In this document: piece after piece, positions 18,512-28,689 of the stretch
How positions within the stretch are numbered: the first letter of the stretch is position 1
Layout of the letters: each line of letters starts with the position of its first letter
Source: UBA6623 sp965248235
GTDB lineage: Bacteria > Acidobacteriota > Terriglobia > Bryobacterales > UBA6623
Direction of reading: 5' to 3'
Assembly: GCA_965248235.1 (NCBI GenBank)
Contig: CBDFIU010000003.1
Coordinates: 682,001 to 746,000 of the forward strand
DNA length: 64,000 bases
The notes under the pieces: generated by a model
The model's database searches: none
What the model was told of the DNA's origin: nothing
Seen by the model: only the letters and a program-made list of their open reading frames with translations
Position numbers and translations under genes: made by a program

Positions 18512-18596
18512 GAAACATTCTTACCACTCTATGTTCCCCCCTGGGAATCTGTTCACCATGTGCCCGGTACGTTCTGTTCACCATGTCCCCGGTAAG
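17340..18596 (-). mobile_element. IS481-family insertion sequence, left boundary uncertain
   Basis: The transposase on the minus strand and the terminal repeats at 18548-18594 mark the right end. I found no convincing inverted partner between 17295 and 17400, so the left coordinate is only an estimate based on where homology to the transposase should stop. No target duplication was recognised. An R2 element starts about 12 bp beyond the right end. Confidence 0.5.
18548..18594. repeat. Tandem 22-bp repeat at the right end of the IS481 element
   Basis: Two units, 18548-18569 and 18573-18594, share TCTGTTCACCATGT, then GCCCGGTA or CCCCGGTA. They differ at one base and start 25 bp apart. TGTTCACCATGT is the kind of terminal sequence seen in IS481 elements, so these are probably transposase binding sites, one outer and one inner. 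Confidence 0.7.
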
Positions 18597-18607
18597 TACC
18601 TGTTTCG

Positions 18608-18670
18608 GACCCAGGGTTCCGCCTTCGGCTCCACCCTGGGCTACGGTTCCCGCCGCCGCTTCGCGGCTCA
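18608..18670 (-). repeat. R2 palindromic element, copy c
   Basis: On the minus strand it reads GAGCCGCGAAGCGGCGGCGG, then TAGCCCAGGGTGGAGCCGAA and GGCGGAACCCTGGGT. The AGCCCAGGGTGGAGC and GGAACCCTGGGT blocks pair with each other. Same family as 1755-1850 and 28856-28955, here without the distal tail. Confidence 0.75.
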
Positions 18671-18743
18671 AGAAATTTGGAGCATTCTCAGCATGAACGT
18701 AATGGGGCATACATCCGAGGCGTCATTTTCGGAATGAGTCTGA

Positions 18744-19232
18744 CTAGCTCTGAGAATACGGTTCTACCTCCAAAACCGTAATCGCATCCTCCCGCCGAAT
18801 AACCCCCGCCCGCACAACCCGCGCACAGATACCCGCGCTGCCCCCAAGAGCGTTCGTCATGCCCCATTCCGTGATCGAGGCAATATAGCGACAAGGCGGA
18901 CGCGGACGATCGTATTCGAGAACCGCTTCACCCACCTGGAACCGGCACCCAAGCAATTCCTCCAGGCGAACGCCGCGAGTCACGAGATTGCGGCGATGCT
19001 CACCATTCAGCACCCTCACTCCCGTCGCCGATTGAATCCTTGCGAGCTCTTCGCCTTCGATCAAGGTCACTTGGCAGACGTCGACCGGCACCCAATGGCC
19101 CGTTCCCTCGGCATAGCGATCTCCGCGCAGCCCGCTCCCCTCGACGGCCTCGATTTGCTCGACCGATTGCATATCGACTCCGCCGTCGGAGGCGACGAAA
19201 ATGTTTTCAATAGAGGGGCCTGTCGATGACAT
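18744..19232 (-). CDS. MOSC-domain protein
   Basis: MOSC (MoCo sulfurase C-terminal) domain protein, a family proposed to carry sulfur from a conserved Cys to metal-sulfur or other acceptors. ATG 19232 (MSSTGPSIENIFVASDGG) has GGAGGG just upstream, so the longer frame to 19460 is not used. About 162 residues, the typical length of stand-alone MOSC proteins. Seen: GLRGDRYAEGTG near the start, QVTLIEGEEL, NLVTRGVRLEELLGCRFQVG and RPRPPCRYIASIT, whose Cys is the usual conserved one. The adjacent DNA is an R2 repeat on one side and the atp operon, on the other strand, on the other. Confidence 0.85.
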   Translation of the reverse strand: MSSTGPSIENIFVASDGGVDMQSVEQIEAVEGSGLRGDRYAEGTGHWVPVDVCQVTLIEGEELARIQSATGVRVLNGEHRRNLVTRGVRLEELLGCRFQVGEAVLEYDRPRPPCRYIASITEWGMTNALGGSAGICARVVRAGVIRREDAITVLEVEPYSQS

Positions 19233-19618
19233 GTTCCCTCCGGCATCTACCCCCGAGTCGCCCCGAGGCGCGCAAGAGATCGGTCCGTAAGGTTTTGATT
19301 CTACTCGATCGGGCGGTCCGAAGAAAGGGTTTCGGTCGACGACAGGCCGCCCTAGTTCAAATCCAAGTCCGGCGAAACCGGCTGAGCGCGGACTTCCGTC
19401 CACGCCTCTCCATCTAATCCTTGTACCACGAGAGAGAAGGCCCCGGCTGATGTCGCACATCCCCCTCTCGGTTGCCCGTTCGCCGGGTCATATGGTAGTT
19501 TGAGAGTTAAGAAATCGGCGGTCCCGTTCACGCCGCCAACCCCTTTTTTTCAAGCAGTTTGCGCAACGAGACCGGTTCGGTCTGTTGGATCCGGTCCGCG
19601 ACATTATCTTCAATAACG
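19233..19618. other. Divergent intergenic region between the MOSC gene and atpH
   Basis: 386 bp without a supported gene. It should carry promoters for both sides, but I see no convincing -35/-10 pair. A weak stem CGGCG/CGCCG (19516-19520 with 19531-19535) lies ahead of CCCC and a T7 run at 19544-19550. The distance between stem and T-run is too large for a standard terminator. Confidence 0.4.
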
Positions 19619-20170
19619 ATGGCCCTTGTAATCGCGAATCGATACGCTTCGGCGCTGGCCGAAGTGGTCACTCAGCCCGGATCCGCCGTCAGTGCCGAAG
19701 ACGCCCTGGGCCAGCTCGGCGATTTTCAGGATTTATTGAAGACCTCCGAGGAGTTGCGGAACATCTTGAGCTCACCGGCCGTCACCCCGGCCGACAAGCG
19801 CGCGCTCACCGCCAAACTCGCCGAGAGGCTCGATCTCGTGGTCACGGTGCGTAATTTCCTCTACGTCGTCATCGATCACCGCCGCATGCCCTATCTCGAC
19901 GAGATGATCGAGGCCGTGGGGGCCTGGATCGACGAGCGCAACGGTGTTGCCCGCATCGCGGTCACCTCGGCCAAACCGATGGCCGAGGAACAACGCGCGG
20001 CCTTCGTCACGAAATTCAGCCACGTCACCCACAAGGCCGTATTGGCCGAGTTCGCGGTAGCGCCCGAGTTGCTCGGCGGCGCGACGGTGCGCTTCGGTTC
20101 CACTGTCTTCGACGGTTCACTGCGAGCGCAATTGAACCATCTCGACCGCGCCCTTTCAGGAGAAGCATAG
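19619..20170 (+). CDS. atpH: F1-ATPase delta subunit
   Basis: Delta/OSCP subunit that joins the F1 head to the peripheral stalk. About 183 residues, the usual size. ATG 19619 (MALVIANRYASALAEVV) fits the conserved N-terminus; the frame back to 19559 is not family-like. The C-terminal half holds the conserved LLGGATVRFGSTVFDGSLRA. First gene of atpHAGDC, with a 3-base gap to atpA. No obvious Shine-Dalgarno was seen. The F0 genes atpB, atpE and atpF, which often precede atpH, are not upstream here. Confidence 0.95.
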   Translation: MALVIANRYASALAEVVTQPGSAVSAEDALGQLGDFQDLLKTSEELRNILSSPAVTPADKRALTAKLAERLDLVVTVRNFLYVVIDHRRMPYLDEMIEAVGAWIDERNGVARIAVTSAKPMAEEQRAAFVTKFSHVTHKAVLAEFAVAPELLGGATVRFGSTVFDGSLRAQLNHLDRALSGEA

Positions 20171-20173
20171 TCC

Positions 20174-21711
<1,538 letters not shown>

Positions 21712-21712
<1 letters not shown>

Positions 21713-22578
21713 TGCCCAGTCTGATCGATCTGCGCCGCCGGCGCCGCTCGGTGCAAAACACGCGGCAGATCACCAAGGCCATGAAAATGGTCTCGGCGGC
21801 GAAGCTGCGCCGCGCTCAGGAAAACGCCTTGGCGGCACGGCCCCACGCCACGCTGTTGCGCGAGATGATGGCCTCGATTTTGGCCAACGAGCCCGAGGAT
21901 TCCGCCGCGCTCGATCATCCGCTGCTCGAACGTCGCGAGGAGAAACGCGTTTCCTTGCTGCTGCTGTCGGGCGATAAGGGCCTGTGCGGCGCGTTCAACG
22001 GCAATATTCTTCGCGCCTCGCAAAGGTTTTTGAAGGAACGCGAAGGCAAGCAAATCGAACTCGAACTGATCGGCAAGCGCGGCCTCGACCACTACCGCCG
22101 CCGCGATATCGCCATTAGCGGCGAGTGGGCCAACGTGTTTCAACGCGTCGAGCTCGAAACAGCGCGCAAGATCAGCGCCAAGGCGATGGAACGCTTCACC
22201 AACAAAGAAGTCGATTCCGTATACCTGCTTTATAACGACTTCAAGAGTGTTTTGACACAACAGGTCGTCCTGCGGCGTTTATTGCCCGCGGAAATGCCGG
22301 CGGCGGAGGAATCGACCGCGACCGAGTACATCTACGAACAGCCGGCGGCGGAAATTTTCCGCAACCTGCTGCCGAAGTACGTCGAGACGAATATTTATCA
22401 GGCCATGCTCGAATCCGGGGCCGCCGAACACGCCGCCCGCATGACGGCCATGGACTCGGCCACGCGCAACGCCGAAGAGATGATCGAAAAGTTGACACTG
22501 CATCTCAACCGCGTTCGTCAGGCGAGCATTACCAAGGAACTCATCGAAATCGTCAGCGGCGCGGCCGCACTGGAGTAA
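21712..22578 (+). CDS. atpG: F1-ATPase gamma subunit
   Basis: Central rotor shaft of F1, 288 residues. The N-terminal helix shows LRRRRRSVQNTRQITKAMKM, followed by VSAAKLRRAQ; the middle shows LLSGDKGLCGAFNGNILR; the C-terminal helix shows RMTAMDSATRNAEEMIEKLT and LNRVRQASITKELIEIVSGA. All are hallmarks of the family. Starts at the ATG overlapping the atpA stop. Confidence 0.98.
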
Positions 22579-22610
22579 ACCAGAGACGCCGTCGAAGTTA
22601 GGGAATCGAA

Positions 22611-24050
22611 ATGTCGAAAATCGGAAAAGTCATCAAAGTCGCCGGCCCCGCCGTCGACATGCAATACGGCGAAGGTCACCTGCCTAAGATCTTCAACGCC
22701 GTTCGCATTACCAGCGAAGGATTCGACGTCCCGAACCCTATCGACATCGTCTGTGAGGTGCAACAGCACTTGGGCGAAGGCCGCGTGCGCACCGTCGCCA
22801 TGCAGCCGACCGACGGCCTTGTCCGCGGCATGCAAGTCGAAGATCTCGGCGAGGGCATCAGCGTCCCGGTGGGGCCGCAAACCCTCGGCCGCGTGCTCAA
22901 CGTCCTCGGTGAACCGGTGGACAAAAAGGGGCCCGTCGAAACCGAGCAGCGCTACCCCATCCACCGTCCCGCCCCGTCGCTTGAAGACCAGTCGACGGAA
23001 CTCGAAATGCTCGAGACCGGCATCAAGGTCATCGACCTTCTCGAGCCTTATCTCAAGGGCGGCAAGATCGGGCTATTTGGCGGCGCCGGTGTCGGCAAAA
23101 CCGTCATCATCATGGAGCTGATCAAGAACATCGCCACCGAGCACGGCGGTGTGTCGGTCTTCGCCGGAGTCGGCGAGCGCACCCGCGAAGGCAACGACTT
23201 GTGGCTTGAAATGCAGGAATCGGGCGTTGTCGATCCCGACGATTGGAAAAAATCGAAATGCGCCCTGATCTACGGTCAGATGACCGAGCCGCCGGGCGCG
23301 CGTCTGCGCGTCGGGCTCACCGGCCTCACTGTCGCCGAATATTTCCGCGACGTCGAGGGACAGGACACCCTGCTCTTTATCGACAATATTTTCCGCTTCA
23401 CCCAAGCCGGCTCGGAAGTCTCCGCGTTGCTCGGCCGCATGCCCTCCGCCGTCGGTTATCAGCCCAACCTGGCGACCGAGATGGGCGAGCTGCAAGAGCG
23501 CATCACGTCGACCAAGAAGGGCTCGATCACGTCGGTCCAGGCGATTTACGTCCCCGCCGACGACTACACCGACCCCGCCCCGGCCACCAGCTTCGCGCAC
23601 CTCGACGCCACCACGAACCTGTCGCGCGAAATCGCCTCGCTCGGCATCTACCCGGCCGTCGATCCGCTGGCCTCGACCTCGCGCATCCTCGACCCCAACA
23701 TCTTGGGCGCCGAGCACTACAACACCGCCCAAGCCGTGAAACAGGTCCTGCAACGCAATAAGGAATTGCAAGACATCATCGCGATTCTGGGCGTCGAAGA
23801 GCTGTCGGAAGAAGACAGGCTCACCGTTTCGAGAGCCCGCAAGATCCAGCGCTTCCTCTCACAACCCTTCTTCGTGGCCGAGCAGTTCACCGGCCTCGAG
23901 GGACGCTACGTTCGCGTCGCCGATTCAATTCGAGGCTTTAAGGAAATCGTCGAAGGCAAGCACGACGATCTGCCCGAGCAGGCGTTCTACCTGGTCGGAA
24001 CGATTGAAGAAGCCGTCGAGAAGGCGGCCAAGCTCGCCGAGGCGGCCTAA
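22611..24050 (+). CDS. atpD: F1-ATPase beta subunit
   Basis: Catalytic subunit, 479 residues. Walker A GGAGVGKTVIIMELI near residue 155, GVGERTREGNDLW with the catalytic Glu, LLFIDNIFRFTQAGSEVSA with the Walker B Asp, and ALLGRMPSAVGYQPNLATEM. Full length. Its stop overlaps the atpC start by one base (TAATG). Confidence 0.98.
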   Translation: MSKIGKVIKVAGPAVDMQYGEGHLPKIFNAVRITSEGFDVPNPIDIVCEVQQHLGEGRVRTVAMQPTDGLVRGMQVEDLGEGISVPVGPQTLGRVLNVLGEPVDKKGPVETEQRYPIHRPAPSLEDQSTELEMLETGIKVIDLLEPYLKGGKIGLFGGAGVGKTVIIMELIKNIATEHGGVSVFAGVGERTREGNDLWLEMQESGVVDPDDWKKSKCALIYGQMTEPPGARLRVGLTGLTVAEYFRDVEGQDTLLFIDNIFRFTQAGSEVSALLGRMPSAVGYQPNLATEMGELQERITSTKKGSITSVQAIYVPADDYTDPAPATSFAHLDATTNLSREIASLGIYPAVDPLASTSRILDPNILGAEHYNTAQAVKQVLQRNKELQDIIAILGVEELSEEDRLTVSRARKIQRFLSQPFFVAEQFTGLEGRYVRVADSIRGFKEIVEGKHDDLPEQAFYLVGTIEEAVEKAAKLAEAA

Positions 24051-24463
24051 TGCCGGGAAAGCTCAAGCTTGAGGTCGCCGTTCCCACGCGGCAAGTGCTC
24101 TCCGACGAAGTTGACAGCGTCGAAGCGCCGGCCGCCGACGGCTATATGGGTGTCCTACCCGGCCACGCCGCCCTGATCACCGAACTCGGCCACGGTGTTC
24201 TCTCCTACGAAGCCGGGGGCAAGAAAAGCTACATGGCGCTCAGCGGCGGCTTGATGGAAGTGCTGCCCGACCATGTGCGCGTGCTGGCCGACAGCGCCGA
24301 GTGGGCCGACGAAGTCGACCTCGAACGCGCCGAAACCGCCCGCCGCCGAGCAAACGACATGCTGCAAAGCCACGAAATGGAAATCGACGTCGAAAGGGCC
24401 CAGCGAGCCATCCGCCGCGCCGAAGCCCGCCTCGAAGCCACCGAGCGCGTCCGGGATGGCTGA
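24050..24463 (+). CDS. atpC: F1-ATPase epsilon subunit
   Basis: Rotor subunit that couples gamma to the c-ring and can inhibit ATPase activity, 137 residues. The N-terminal beta-sandwich starts KLEVAVPTRQVLSDEVDSVE, with GYMGVLPGHAALITELGHGV; the C-terminal two-helix domain ends RAIRRAEARLEATERVRDG. Last gene of the operon. An R1 palindrome 31 bp downstream may act as the convergent terminator. Confidence 0.96.
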   Translation: MPGKLKLEVAVPTRQVLSDEVDSVEAPAADGYMGVLPGHAALITELGHGVLSYEAGGKKSYMALSGGLMEVLPDHVRVLADSAEWADEVDLERAETARRRANDMLQSHEMEIDVERAQRAIRRAEARLEATERVRDG

Positions 24464-24493
24464 TTCAACTACGACCAGACCGCGCCGCGAGGG

Positions 24494-24598
24494 GGCTGTG
24501 AAAAAATGGGGGACAGTCCACTTCGCACCAGGAGAAATTGTTGATTTGATGGAACTTATTCGGTCGGTGCTCGGTAAAGTCCCCAATTTTTCACAGCC
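24494..24598. repeat. R1 palindromic element, copy 2
   Basis: Ends GGCTGTG (24494-24500) and CACAGCC (24592-24598), with GAAAAAATGGGGGACAGTCC inside and TCCCCAATTTTTCAC at the other end. The reverse complement of copy 1 differs at only a handful of positions, centre included (CAGGAGAAATTGTTGATTTG). It sits between atpC and the convergent channel gene, where its arms plus A/T-runs could serve as a bidirectional terminator. Confidence 0.85.
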
Positions 24599-24662
24599 GC
24601 GAGGCGGCGCGGCTCGGGTCGTCCGTGGACCAAGCACGATCGGGCGAGTGGGCCACGTCGTG

Positions 24663-25409
24663 CTAGGAAATCGCCCCCCGCACTAACGCCGCCAGCAACC
24701 CACCCAAGACCGGACCCACCACCGGGATCCAGCTATACCCCCAGTCGCTGTCGCCCTTCCCCGGAATCGGCAACACCGCATGCGCGATACGCGGCCCTAA
24801 ATCCCGCGCCGGGTTAATGGCGTAACCCGTCGTCCCCCCCAAGCAAAGCCCGATGGTGAAAACCAGCAAACCCACCGGCAGCGCTCCGATCGCTCCCAGT
24901 CCGATTTTCGCCGAAACGACGCCCACCCCACCATCCAGGCTCAACGACGGCGCCGCCATCGACAACACCGCGAAAACCAAAACGAAAGTCCCCACCACTT
25001 CCGAAAACAGATTGGAGGCCGCATTGCGGATCTCCGGGCCGGTGCTGAAAGTCGCCAGTTTCGCCCCGGCATCATCCGTCACCGCGTAGTGGTCTATATA
25101 GAACAGATAGACCAAGATCGCCCCGAAAATTCCGCCCGCCAATTGCGCCGCGACATAGCCGGGAACGCTGCTCCACGCGAACCCTCCGGCTGCGGCGAGC
25201 CCGATCGTCACCGCCGGGTTGATGTGCGCGCCGCTGATGTCGCCAACGCAAAACACGGCCACGAAGACCGCCATGCCCCATCCAAAAGTGATCACGATCC
25301 ATCCCGAGCCCTCGCCCTTGGTTTGGCGAAGAACGACGTTCGCCACGACGCCGTTGCCCAGTAGGATCAGCAAAAAGGTTCCAACGAATTCCGCAATCAA
25401 AACTTCCAT
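24663..25409 (-). CDS. MIP-family channel, glycerol-facilitator type
   Basis: Inner-membrane channel for glycerol or other small polyols, possibly also water. ATG 25409 (MEVLIAEFVGTFLLILLG) has GGGAGAATC directly upstream, so the longer frame to 25457 is rejected. About 248 residues with six membrane helices and two NPA boxes: GAHINPAVT and GYAINPARDLGPR. The Asp right after the second NPAR is typical of GlpF-type aquaglyceroporins, not strict aquaporins. It follows the YceI/EF-hand gene by 59 bp on the same strand, so an operon is possible. Confidence 0.93.
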   Translation of the reverse strand: MEVLIAEFVGTFLLILLGNGVVANVVLRQTKGEGSGWIVITFGWGMAVFVAVFCVGDISGAHINPAVTIGLAAAGGFAWSSVPGYVAAQLAGGIFGAILVYLFYIDHYAVTDDAGAKLATFSTGPEIRNAASNLFSEVVGTFVLVFAVLSMAAPSLSLDGGVGVVSAKIGLGAIGALPVGLLVFTIGLCLGGTTGYAINPARDLGPRIAHAVLPIPGKGDSDWGYSWIPVVGPVLGGLLAALVRGAIS

Positions 25410-25468
25410 GATTCTCCCGCGTAAAGATTCCGAGAGCAGCCCGCAGGCTTCCACCAAGCGGGTTAAGC

Positions 25469-26347
25469 CTATTGCGGCGAGTTGCCGGGGTCGCTTGCAC
25501 CGGGGCCGCCCCGGGAACCTCCGCGGCCGCGAAAGCGTTGGCGCATCTCCTCCATCTCTTTCTGATCGATGAAGCCGTCGCCGTTCCCATCCATCATCGG
25601 GAAGCGCTCTTGCATCATTTCGGGAAGTTCGTCTTTGGCGATCTTGCCGTCTTCGTTGGTATCAAAGCGGGCGAAAAAGCCTCCCGGCCCGCCGGAGCCT
25701 CGGGCGAAACGTCCCGGTTGGCGGCGGCCGCCGTCGTCTTGCTCGGCGGGGGCGGCAGTCACTTCGTCGGTCTTGACGGCTTGGATATTGATGGAGATGT
25801 CGACGTCATCGCCGAGAACCAAGCCGCCTCCCTCGATGGCGCGATTCCAGACGATGCCGTAGTGTTTCCGGTCGACGGATGCCGCGGCCTCGAAGCCCAC
25901 CTTGTGATTGCCGCGGTTGTCGGTGATCGCGCCGAGAAAAGCGATCGGGAAAGTGATTTCCTTCGAGACGCCGTGCATGCGGAAGGTTCCCTTGAGGTCG
26001 TAGGCGTTGTCGCCGGTCTTGACGACCTCGGAGCTTTCGAAGGTGATCACGGGATAGGTCGCGACGTCGAAAAAGCTGTCGCTGCGCAGATCCTCGTCGC
26101 GCTTGTCGTGATTGGTGTCAATGCTGGCGGCCTGAATGGTGACGTTGACCGAAGAGGCTTCGGGTTTTTCGGGGTCAAAACGGATGAGACCCTCGAAGTC
26201 GGAGAAGCCGCCGCGCACTTTGGTCAGCAAATGCCGAATCTCAAAACCGACGACCGAATGGGCCTTGTCGATCTTATACGTTTCGGCGCTCAGAGGCAGC
26301 AGAAACAGCAGCGCGGAGAGGAGAATGGGGGTGCACCTTCGCATCAT
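25469..26347 (-). CDS. Secreted YceI-like protein with C-terminal EF-hand pair
   Basis: ATG 26347 is chosen for AAGGAG six bases upstream. About 292 residues. A signal peptide (LLSALLFLLPLSAETYKID) is followed by a YceI lipocalin-like domain (about 20-190): IDKAHSVVGFEIRHLLTKV, GGFSDFEGLIRFDPEKPEAS, RMHGVSKEITFPIAFLG. YceI proteins bind polyisoprenoids or other apolar ligands in the periplasm. After a Gly/Arg-rich linker there are two EF-hand loops, DTNEDGKIAKDEL and DGNGDGFIDQKEM. The protein ends in a Gly/Arg/Pro-rich tail. The EF-hand fusion suggests calcium-dependent stability or partner binding. Confidence 0.9.
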   Translation of the reverse strand: MMRRCTPILLSALLFLLPLSAETYKIDKAHSVVGFEIRHLLTKVRGGFSDFEGLIRFDPEKPEASSVNVTIQAASIDTNHDKRDEDLRSDSFFDVATYPVITFESSEVVKTGDNAYDLKGTFRMHGVSKEITFPIAFLGAITDNRGNHKVGFEAAASVDRKHYGIVWNRAIEGGGLVLGDDVDISINIQAVKTDEVTAAPAEQDDGGRRQPGRFARGSGGPGGFFARFDTNEDGKIAKDELPEMMQERFPMMDGNGDGFIDQKEMEEMRQRFRGRGGSRGGPGASDPGNSPQ

Positions 26348-26570
26348 GACGGACTCCTTGGGTTGCAAAGCCGGCCGGTACGGCCTCATAGGCATTTTCG
26401 CAGGTTCCGGGTGAGCGAGCGGTGTGGCAGGGGCGCGCGACATAGATGTTCCCGCAATGTGAACGCGGCTGGGGGCTTGTTCTGCTGCTCGCACCGCGAG
26501 CGGTACGCTCCACGTTTGTGTCGCACACCCAGCCCCCCACGTCACGGGATGATTACGACACAATATACTT

Positions 26571-27074
26571 ATGCGTGGGGTGATGAGGCGAAATTCCTCC
26601 ACGGTCGGTTTGGTCGCGGTGATCGGGCTCGGCTTGGCGCTCGTTTATGGGGGTTGGCGGCTATTCGAGAGCGGGCGAGACCAAACTTGCGCGGCATGCG
26701 GCCGGCCGGTGCACGCCTACGCCAGGGTTGTGGGTTTGGTGGATGAGGACCCGCGGACTTTTTGCTGCCCGGCTTGTTTGCTGATGGACCACCGTGAGAC
26801 CGGACAGAAGATCAGAGTCGTCGAGTTGACGGATTATCCCACCCACGCCGGTATCGAGCCCGACGAAGCGTTGTTGGTTGTGGGCAGCAGCGTGAATCAC
26901 TGCCTTCGGGCGGAGCCGCTGCTCGATCAGCAGAGAGCGGCCAACCGTCTTGAATTCGACCGTTGTTCTCCGAGTGTGCTCGCTTTTTCAAGCGAAGCCG
27001 AGGCGCGGGGTTTCATGGCGAAGAGCGGCGGGAGATTGAGCCGGTTTGAGGAGTTGGCGACGAAGATGGATTGA
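26571..27074 (+). CDS. NosL-like membrane-anchored cysteine protein
   Basis: About 167 residues. A membrane anchor at residues 10-30 (STVGLVAVIGLGLALVYGGW) is followed by CAACGRPVHAYARVV and FCCPACLLMDH, then a domain resembling NosL/copper-chaperone proteins: VELTDYPTHAGIEPDEALLV, VGSSVNHCL, FSSEAEARGFMAKSGGRLSR. NosL delivers copper to nitrous-oxide reductase, but no nos genes are in view, so the acceptor is unknown. Start is uncertain: ATG 26571, or ATG 26583, which would fit the TATACT at 26564-26569 acting as a -10 box for a near-leaderless message. Divergent from the YceI gene across 223 bp. Confidence 0.65.
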   Translation: MRGVMRRNSSTVGLVAVIGLGLALVYGGWRLFESGRDQTCAACGRPVHAYARVVGLVDEDPRTFCCPACLLMDHRETGQKIRVVELTDYPTHAGIEPDEALLVVGSSVNHCLRAEPLLDQQRAANRLEFDRCSPSVLAFSSEAEARGFMAKSGGRLSRFEELATKMD

Positions 27075-27213
27075 CGGGGTGGGTCGCGAAAGAATCGGTG
27101 ACATCCATGACAGGTATCTGTCAAGTGTCCGCAAGGGGTGGACGCAGTCAGCCCGCTGTTGGTGAGGGATGGGTGATGGAGAAAGGGCGAAGCAATCGTC
27201 GCTCTCGATTCGG

Positions 27214-27378
27214 GTCGGGTGAGCGACGCTCGGAGTCCATCGCCCTCGTATTAGGGGGGTTGGGCGGCTGAGCGGGTTCAGTCAAGGGCGCGCAGCGGCG
27301 AAGCGAACCCTTGACGGGTTCCGCTCAGCCGCTTATTGGAAGATTTTCGAGGGCGATGGACGGCCCTCGTCACCCGAC
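27214..27378. repeat. 165-bp nested palindrome in a gene-free stretch
   Basis: Three concentric arm pairs: GTCGGGTG (27214-27221) with CACCCGAC (27371-27378); GTCCATCGCCCTCG (27235-27248) with CGAGGGCGATGGAC (27348-27361), a perfect 14 bp; and CGGCTGAGCGGGTTCAGTCA (from 27265) with its imperfect complement at 27308-27331. The centre is AAGGGCGCGCAGCGGCGAAG and continues to ACCCTT. It has no coding potential and no second copy in the window. It could be a MITE, an attachment-like structure or a highly structured RNA. Confidence 0.7.
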
Positions 27379-27684
27379 GCAGGTCCGGCGTTGGCGGATC
27401 AGAGTCCGCGTGATTGGTGGCGTCTTGCCACGCCTACGAACTCCCGTCACCGAATCGCATTCACTTCGATCACCGCCCGCCTCGGGCGCGACCAGACATC
27501 CATGAGCCGCCTCGGGCACGCCAAGGCGCGCCGTCGCGGAAGATTCAGTTCGGGTCCAACAAAGTCGATTCCGCCGGCCTCGAAACAGTCACCATGCCGT
27601 CTCGGGCGCCGCCGCGGCGGAGCCGTTACGGAGTCACCGAACGCCGAGGCCCGGCGGAAAGTCGTTCAGCGCATCGCTACGTCG
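27379..27684. other. Gene-free stretch downstream of the IS110 transposase
   Basis: 306 bp on the 3' side of the IS110 transposase. It contains several GC-rich short stems built on GCCTCGGGC, for example CGCCCGCCTCGGGCG (27476-27490), and two GTCACCGAA words. I cannot place the end of the IS element. In some IS110/IS1111 elements the non-coding end encodes the guide (bridge) RNA, so this is one place to look for it. Confidence 0.35.
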
Positions 27685-28686
27685 CTAGTCTCGCGCTTCG
27701 TAGCCGCTTTGGCGGCGGTCGATGGCGAGCAGCATCGCCACCAGCTTGCGGGCCACGCGAATCGTCGCGCGATTGCGATGTCCGCGCTCGAGTTCGCTTT
27801 GATACAACCCGGCCAACGGCTCGTTCCAGCGCGGCGCAAGCTTGGCGGCTTCGATCAGCACGTGTTGCAGATGCGGGTTGCGTTGCTTCGACAGCGGGCC
27901 GCGTTTGCTCTTGCCCGCCGATTCGTTGAGCCGCGCGCAGAGCCCGCAGTAGCTCACCGCGCGATCGAGCGAGCGAAAGCGCCGCGGGTCGCCGATCTCG
28001 ACCGCCCACGTGAGCGCCGTGATCGCCCCGACGCCCGGGATCGTTTGCAACCTCGCCACACGCTCGCACAACAGCGGATGCTCGAGCAGGCGTTTCTCGA
28101 CAAGCCGGGCGAGCTCGGCGGAATCCTCCAGACGGTCGCGGCTCGCGGCCAACAGGAGAAGGTCGGTTTCGCTTGCCTTCAGATCATCGAGAAAGCGGTA
28201 GAAGTAGCGTTTGCCGTGCAGTTTGGACTTGGCGTAGGGCTCGCCGATTTCCATCATCAAGGTCGCGATGCGGTTCTTCGACCAGGTCGCTTGTTCGACC
28301 AGGCGTCGGCGAAAGCGCAGCAGGCGGCGCAATTCGCGCAGCTCGCGCGGCGGCATCCACACGCGCGGCAGCAGGTTGACGCGGCATAGGTCGGCGAGCT
28401 TGTCGGAATCGAGGCGATCGCTTTTCTTTTTGGCCCGCGTGATGGCTTCCATGGCGGCGGGGTGTCCGACGGCGAGGTCGTCGGCGTAGGGCGCGAGCGT
28501 GTCGTGGATCCAGCCGCTGAACAAGGTGGCTTCCATCGCCCCGCGCCAGGGCGGTTGCGTTTGGGCCCAACTTGCGAGCGCTTCGCGGGTGGCGTCGATG
28601 CGACCTTCCTCGACCAACTCCCCGGCGGCGGTCTTGGTGCAGTAGCTGACGCTTTGCTTGTGGACGTCGAGTCCGATATAGTGCAT
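27685..28686 (-). CDS. IS110-family transposase (DEDD recombinase)
   Basis: Serine-assisted DEDD recombinase of about 333 residues, which in this family is guided by a bridge RNA. ATG 28686 (MHYIGLDVHKQSVSYCTK) follows AGGAGG by six bases; the longer frame to 28779 would read through the leader hairpin. RuvC-like part: GLDVHKQ (Asp), AMEAT (Glu), KKSDRLDSDKLADL (two Asp). The C-terminal transposase-20 domain follows: LQTIPGVGAITALTWAVEIG, SYCGLCARLNESAGK, NPHLQHVLIEAA. Intact by length. Its leader folds into a structure that would hide the ribosome binding site. Confidence 0.93.
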   Translation of the reverse strand: MHYIGLDVHKQSVSYCTKTAAGELVEEGRIDATREALASWAQTQPPWRGAMEATLFSGWIHDTLAPYADDLAVGHPAAMEAITRAKKKSDRLDSDKLADLCRVNLLPRVWMPPRELRELRRLLRFRRRLVEQATWSKNRIATLMMEIGEPYAKSKLHGKRYFYRFLDDLKASETDLLLLAASRDRLEDSAELARLVEKRLLEHPLLCERVARLQTIPGVGAITALTWAVEIGDPRRFRSLDRAVSYCGLCARLNESAGKSKRGPLSKQRNPHLQHVLIEAAKLAPRWNEPLAGLYQSELERGHRNRATIRVARKLVAMLLAIDRRQSGYEARD

Positions 28687-28689
28687 TTC

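Noticed and set aside
26440..26545. Inverted repeat GGCTGGGGGCT / AGCCCCCC in the YceI-NosL divergent region
   Set aside because: The arms are short and imperfect and no second copy was recognised, so it is not listed as an element.
27391..28389. 332-codon open frame on the plus strand
   Set aside because: It is antisense to the IS110 transposase over most of its length, is rich in Arg and Ala, and shows no family motif.
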